Below, piece after piece: positions 32,197 to 34,065 of a stretch of 34,065 nucleotides of DNA (positions are counted from its first letter, which is position 1; every line of letters starts with the position of its first letter). This DNA comes from Gammaproteobacteria bacterium (lineage in GTDB: Bacteria > Pseudomonadota > Gammaproteobacteria > Steroidobacterales > Woeseiaceae). The translations under genes were made by a program, and so were the position numbers. Location: positions 1 through 34,065 of the forward strand of contig JAOUNH010000007.1 of NCBI GenBank assembly GCA_029881055.1, written 5' to 3'. The notes beneath the pieces are model-generated. The model made no database searches. It saw only the letters and a program-made list of their open reading frames with translations, and was not told the DNA's origin.

Positions 32197-32475
32197 ATGA
32201 GAATTGAATGGGATCCGGCCAAAGCGAAGTCGAATCTCGGCAAGCACGGGATCAGCTTTTCCGACGTGGAGCCTGCTTTCTATGAAGAGTTTGCCCTTTC
32301 GATGCCGGACCCGTTCTCGATTGCAGAAGAGCGGTTTGTCCTGGTTGGTCGTGACGCCTTGAACAGAGTACTGACCATCGCATACACGTACAGAGGCGAA
32401 CATATCCGGGTCATCTCCGCGCGACCAGCAACCAAGGCGGAACGCAGAACTTATGAGAAAGGAATACGACCTTAG
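32197..32475 (+). CDS. brnT: BrnT family toxin
   Basis: This 92-residue protein has the BrnT layout. It starts RIEWDPAKAKSNLGKHGISF, continues with a central strand ERFVLVGRD and LTIAYTYRG, and ends RVISARPATKAERRTYE. BrnT is a small RNase with a RelE-like fold that inhibits translation and is neutralised by the downstream antitoxin. I chose ATG 32197; an in-frame TTG at 32182 is not favoured. The toxin-first order and the 23-base overlap with brnA are typical of this module. The pair sits beside a broken tRNA and a truncated methyltransferase, which suggests arrival on or retention from a mobile segment. Confidence 0.92.
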   Translation: MRIEWDPAKAKSNLGKHGISFSDVEPAFYEEFALSMPDPFSIAEERFVLVGRDALNRVLTIAYTYRGEHIRVISARPATKAERRTYEKGIRP

Positions 32476-32704
32476 CAAGGCGAAACGCGGCCCGGTGGTA
32501 AAACCCAAGGGCAAAACGAGGATTACGATCTATCTCGATGACGACGTGATCGAAGCCTTTCGAGAGCTGGGTGATGAGCGTGGACGTGGCTATCAGACGC
32601 TGATCAATGAAGCGCTACGCGAAACACTCGGCACTAGCCAGCGTCCGGTTGATGCCAGAACGCTCAGGCGAATACTGCGAGAAGAGCTAAAGAAAGCGGG
32701 ATGA
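32453..32704 (+). CDS. brnA: BrnA family antitoxin
   Basis: This 83-residue protein has a basic N-terminus (residues 1-22) that would wrap the toxin. The ribbon-helix-helix motif follows: strand RITIYLDDDVIEAFREL near 23-39 and GRGYQTLINEALRETLG near 44-60, matching BrnA. The C-terminal helix is charged. It binds BrnT and represses the shared promoter. The ATG is inside the brnT gene (23-base overlap), so translation is coupled. Confidence 0.92.
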   Translation: MRKEYDLSKAKRGPVVKPKGKTRITIYLDDDVIEAFRELGDERGRGYQTLINEALRETLGTSQRPVDARTLRRILREELKKAG

Positions 32705-32736
32705 TGTCCCGTTCGCAAATCGGCAAGTTACGTCTC

Positions 32737-32754
32737 GCTCAGGTCTGGCTGAGC
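32737..32754. repeat. Short hairpin at the end of the methyltransferase fragment
   Basis: GCTCAG-GTCTGG-CTGAGC is a perfect six-pair hairpin that covers the stop codon of the minus-strand methyltransferase fragment. There is no U-run. It marks the point where that gene loses similarity. Confidence 0.3.
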
Positions 32755-32933
32755 CTCGGATCCAGATCGATGCCGACGTACCTCTCCGGTTTGAGCAGTT
32801 CGTTGATGATTCTGGCTCCGGTCACTTGACCGCAACCTATCTCAAGAACACTGGCAGGCTCGCCGCAAACGAGCCGCATCAGGCGGGGGGCCTCATAGTG
32901 CCGCTGAACAAATCCTCGCAAAGGACTATTCAT
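32739..32933 (-). pseudogene. Truncated SAM-dependent methyltransferase
   Basis: This 64-residue ORF starts MNSPLRGFVQRHYEAPRLM and continues into class I methyltransferase motif I (VLEIGCGQVTGARI at about 29-42) and the acidic end of the second strand (YVGIDLDPR). Full members of this group are about 200 residues; everything after motif II is missing and no matching frame follows on the minus strand. One glycine of the usual GxGxG is replaced (GCGQVTG). It is therefore a non-functional N-terminal remnant, probably cut when the brnTA segment was inserted or by a deletion. Confidence 0.7.
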
Positions 32934-33142
32934 CGCTTAATATTCGATCGTATTCATCAACATTTCGCTAGTCCGATAGCAGTGTATATCTAACTTGACG
33001 AAGTGCATTCCCGAGCTGTTTCGGAGACCGATCCCCAGAGCCCCTAGGTGTGAAACGCTTGCACAACAGGCCGGTTACTAAATGACACGTAAGCGACGCT
33101 TGTCCTGCTTATTGCGTTACCCCCGACCTGGCCTGCGCCTCC
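32934..33142. other. Non-coding gap upstream of the methyltransferase remnant
   Basis: No ORF, RNA gene or convincing promoter is seen here. The sequence is less GC-rich in its first 80 bases and contains short AT-rich runs such as TTAATATTCG. It probably contained the promoter of the lost methyltransferase gene. No terminator with U-run is seen after the sulfatase stop at 33143. Confidence 0.4.
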
Positions 33143-34065
33143 TCAGTCGAACCTGTCTTGAGGCAGCGCCCAGTCGATTCCGTCGACGGCAGGCAGCTCG
33201 CTTCCGTCATCAACGCCGATCTCTGCAGCGATGATTGCCCCGAGCTTTGCGTTCATAGCCAGCACGAGATCTCCGTTCGTAGCCCTGTCTGCTGCCAGGT
33301 TGATATTCTCGCCGGGATCCTTTTCTCGATCGTATAACTCGAGATCGTTGTACTCGTACAGTTCGTCGAGGTTTGCCGGCTTGTGGTGCTCGGTCGGCGA
33401 AAAATAGCGGGAGAACGTGTAGCGGCCGTTGGACATAGACCGCACCGAACCGCGCTTCTTCAGGTTGGGGCGGAAGCCAGTGGCCGCCATCTCGGCCTTC
33501 GGGTCCTTACCTGCGGCCTTGGCGTTGGCGATGAACGGCATCAGGTCGCCATCGTTCGAAGCAATCCCGCTGTAGGTGAACAGCGCCGCATCGCGCACGG
33601 CGTGCACGTCGGCTCCCTGTGGATCGTTGAGCAGGACAGCGAAATCCTTGCCTGGCAGCTCGCGTCCCGCGAATTCGGCGACCTGCGTCTGATTCGCGCC
33701 GGCCATCGCGAGCAGCGTCGGCGCGATATCGATATGCGACGTCAACGCGCCGCAGGTCTGTCCGCCGCGCACATCAGGGTGCACGACGTACATCGGCACG
33801 TGGAAGGTCTCTTTATACGCAAACGGACCTTTGCCGCGCAGACCATGGGCGCCACCCGCTTCGCCGTGATCGGCCGTGTACACGATGATCGTATTGTCCG
33901 TCATGCCGAGAGCATCCAGCTCATGGAGAACGGTCGTCAGTTGAGCATCCACAGAGCGAATGCTGTTGATGTAAAAGTTATTGAACCGGCGCCAACGTTC
34001 CTCTTCCGGGGGAATGTGTCCGAGCACATAGTCCCAGGCCTTGCTGAACTCACCGTGCGCAGCCG
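33143..34065 (-). CDS. Sulfatase, C-terminal part (5' end off the window)
   Basis: The minus-strand frame is open to the right edge, reading AAHGEFSKAWDYVLGHI before the GTG at 34027 that could wrongly be called as a start. About 307 residues are visible. They contain the sulfatase metal and substrate motif TADHGEAGGAHGLRGKGPF, followed by YKETFHVPM, DIAPTLLAMAG, and a C-terminal region with YDREKDPGENINLA, all typical of arylsulfatase-type enzymes. These hydrolyse sulfate esters with a formylglycine made from a Cys or Ser in a CxPSR-type motif, which would be encoded to the right of the window. The sub-family and substrate (for example a sulfated polysaccharide) cannot be judged from this part. 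Location is probably periplasmic. Confidence 0.93.
   Translation of the reverse strand, partial: AAHGEFSKAWDYVLGHIPPEEERWRRFNNFYINSIRSVDAQLTTVLHELDALGMTDNTIIVYTADHGEAGGAHGLRGKGPFAYKETFHVPMYVVHPDVRGGQTCGALTSHIDIAPTLLAMAGANQTQVAEFAGRELPGKDFAVLLNDPQGADVHAVRDAALFTYSGIASNDGDLMPFIANAKAAGKDPKAEMAATGFRPNLKKRGSVRSMSNGRYTFSRYFSPTEHHKPANLDELYEYNDLELYDREKDPGENINLAADRATNGDLVLAMNAKLGAIIAAEIGVDDGSELPAVDGIDWALPQDRFD

Noticed and set aside
1-34065. CRISPR arrays, insertion sequences, integrases or phage genes
   Set aside because: No regularly spaced repeats, transposase or integrase reading frames were seen. The only mobile-element hints are the tRNA fragment and brnTA.

Overview
This window looks like a chromosomal segment of a Gram-negative bacterium, most plausibly a gammaproteobacterium of moderately high GC content. 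The evidence is outer-membrane-type lipoproteins, an RND efflux pump with its periplasmic adaptor, an outer-membrane beta-barrel cytochrome, and genes typical of Proteobacteria (rlmI, yiiM-like, yccF, brnTA). The mix of amino-acid transporters, a sulfatase and a secreted molybdenum hydroxylase would suit a marine or sediment heterotroph. That last point, and any finer taxonomy, is a guess. Genes are densely packed, and many start/stop codons overlap, which makes operon boundaries fairly clear.

Layout. (1) 1-775: the end of a proline-rich lipoprotein gene, closed by a strong intrinsic terminator. (2) 775-4689, minus strand: a tightly coupled operon of an ion-transporter-superfamily permease, an NSS-family sodium symporter, a 41-residue membrane protein that looks like the small subunit of such symporters, and an exported alpha/beta hydrolase. 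(3) 4825-9911, plus strand: rlmI, a small membrane protein, a yiiM-like MOSC protein, an exported M48 metalloprotease, an exported protein of unknown role, and yccF. (4) 10101-15811, plus strand: seven nearly contiguous envelope genes: an exported helical protein, a cysteine-rich lipoprotein, a divergent MotA/TolQ/ExbB-like four-helix protein, an ExbD/TolR-like bitopic protein, a large exported protein, a bitopic protein with a SPOR-like C-terminus, and an SLT-type lytic transglycosylase carrying what looks like a related C-terminal domain. I read this as a proton-driven, peptidoglycan-acting envelope machine that I do not recognise, and it is the best candidate for an undescribed system. A beta-solenoid protein with a two-helix membrane module follows at 15889-17712. 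(5) 17771-22615, minus strand: RND adaptor and pump, then an internally deleted DUF1428 protein and a small zincin. (6) 22853-27791, plus strand: a possible tiny leader ORF coupled to a TPR protein, a two-subunit molybdenum hydroxylase (2Fe-2S subunit plus Tat-exported large subunit), and a monohaem cytochrome fused to an outer-membrane barrel. (7) 27946-31964, plus strand: a membrane-bound LytTR regulator followed by an ABC ATPase and an FtsX-like permease. (8) 31965-34065: a scarred region with a 5' fragment of tRNA-Gly(CCC), a brnT-brnA toxin-antitoxin pair, a truncated methyltransferase, and the C-terminal part of a sulfatase gene that runs off the right edge.

All calls come from reading the sequence by eye, and no alignment, structure prediction or database search was run. 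Residue and base positions were counted by hand and may be off by one or two.
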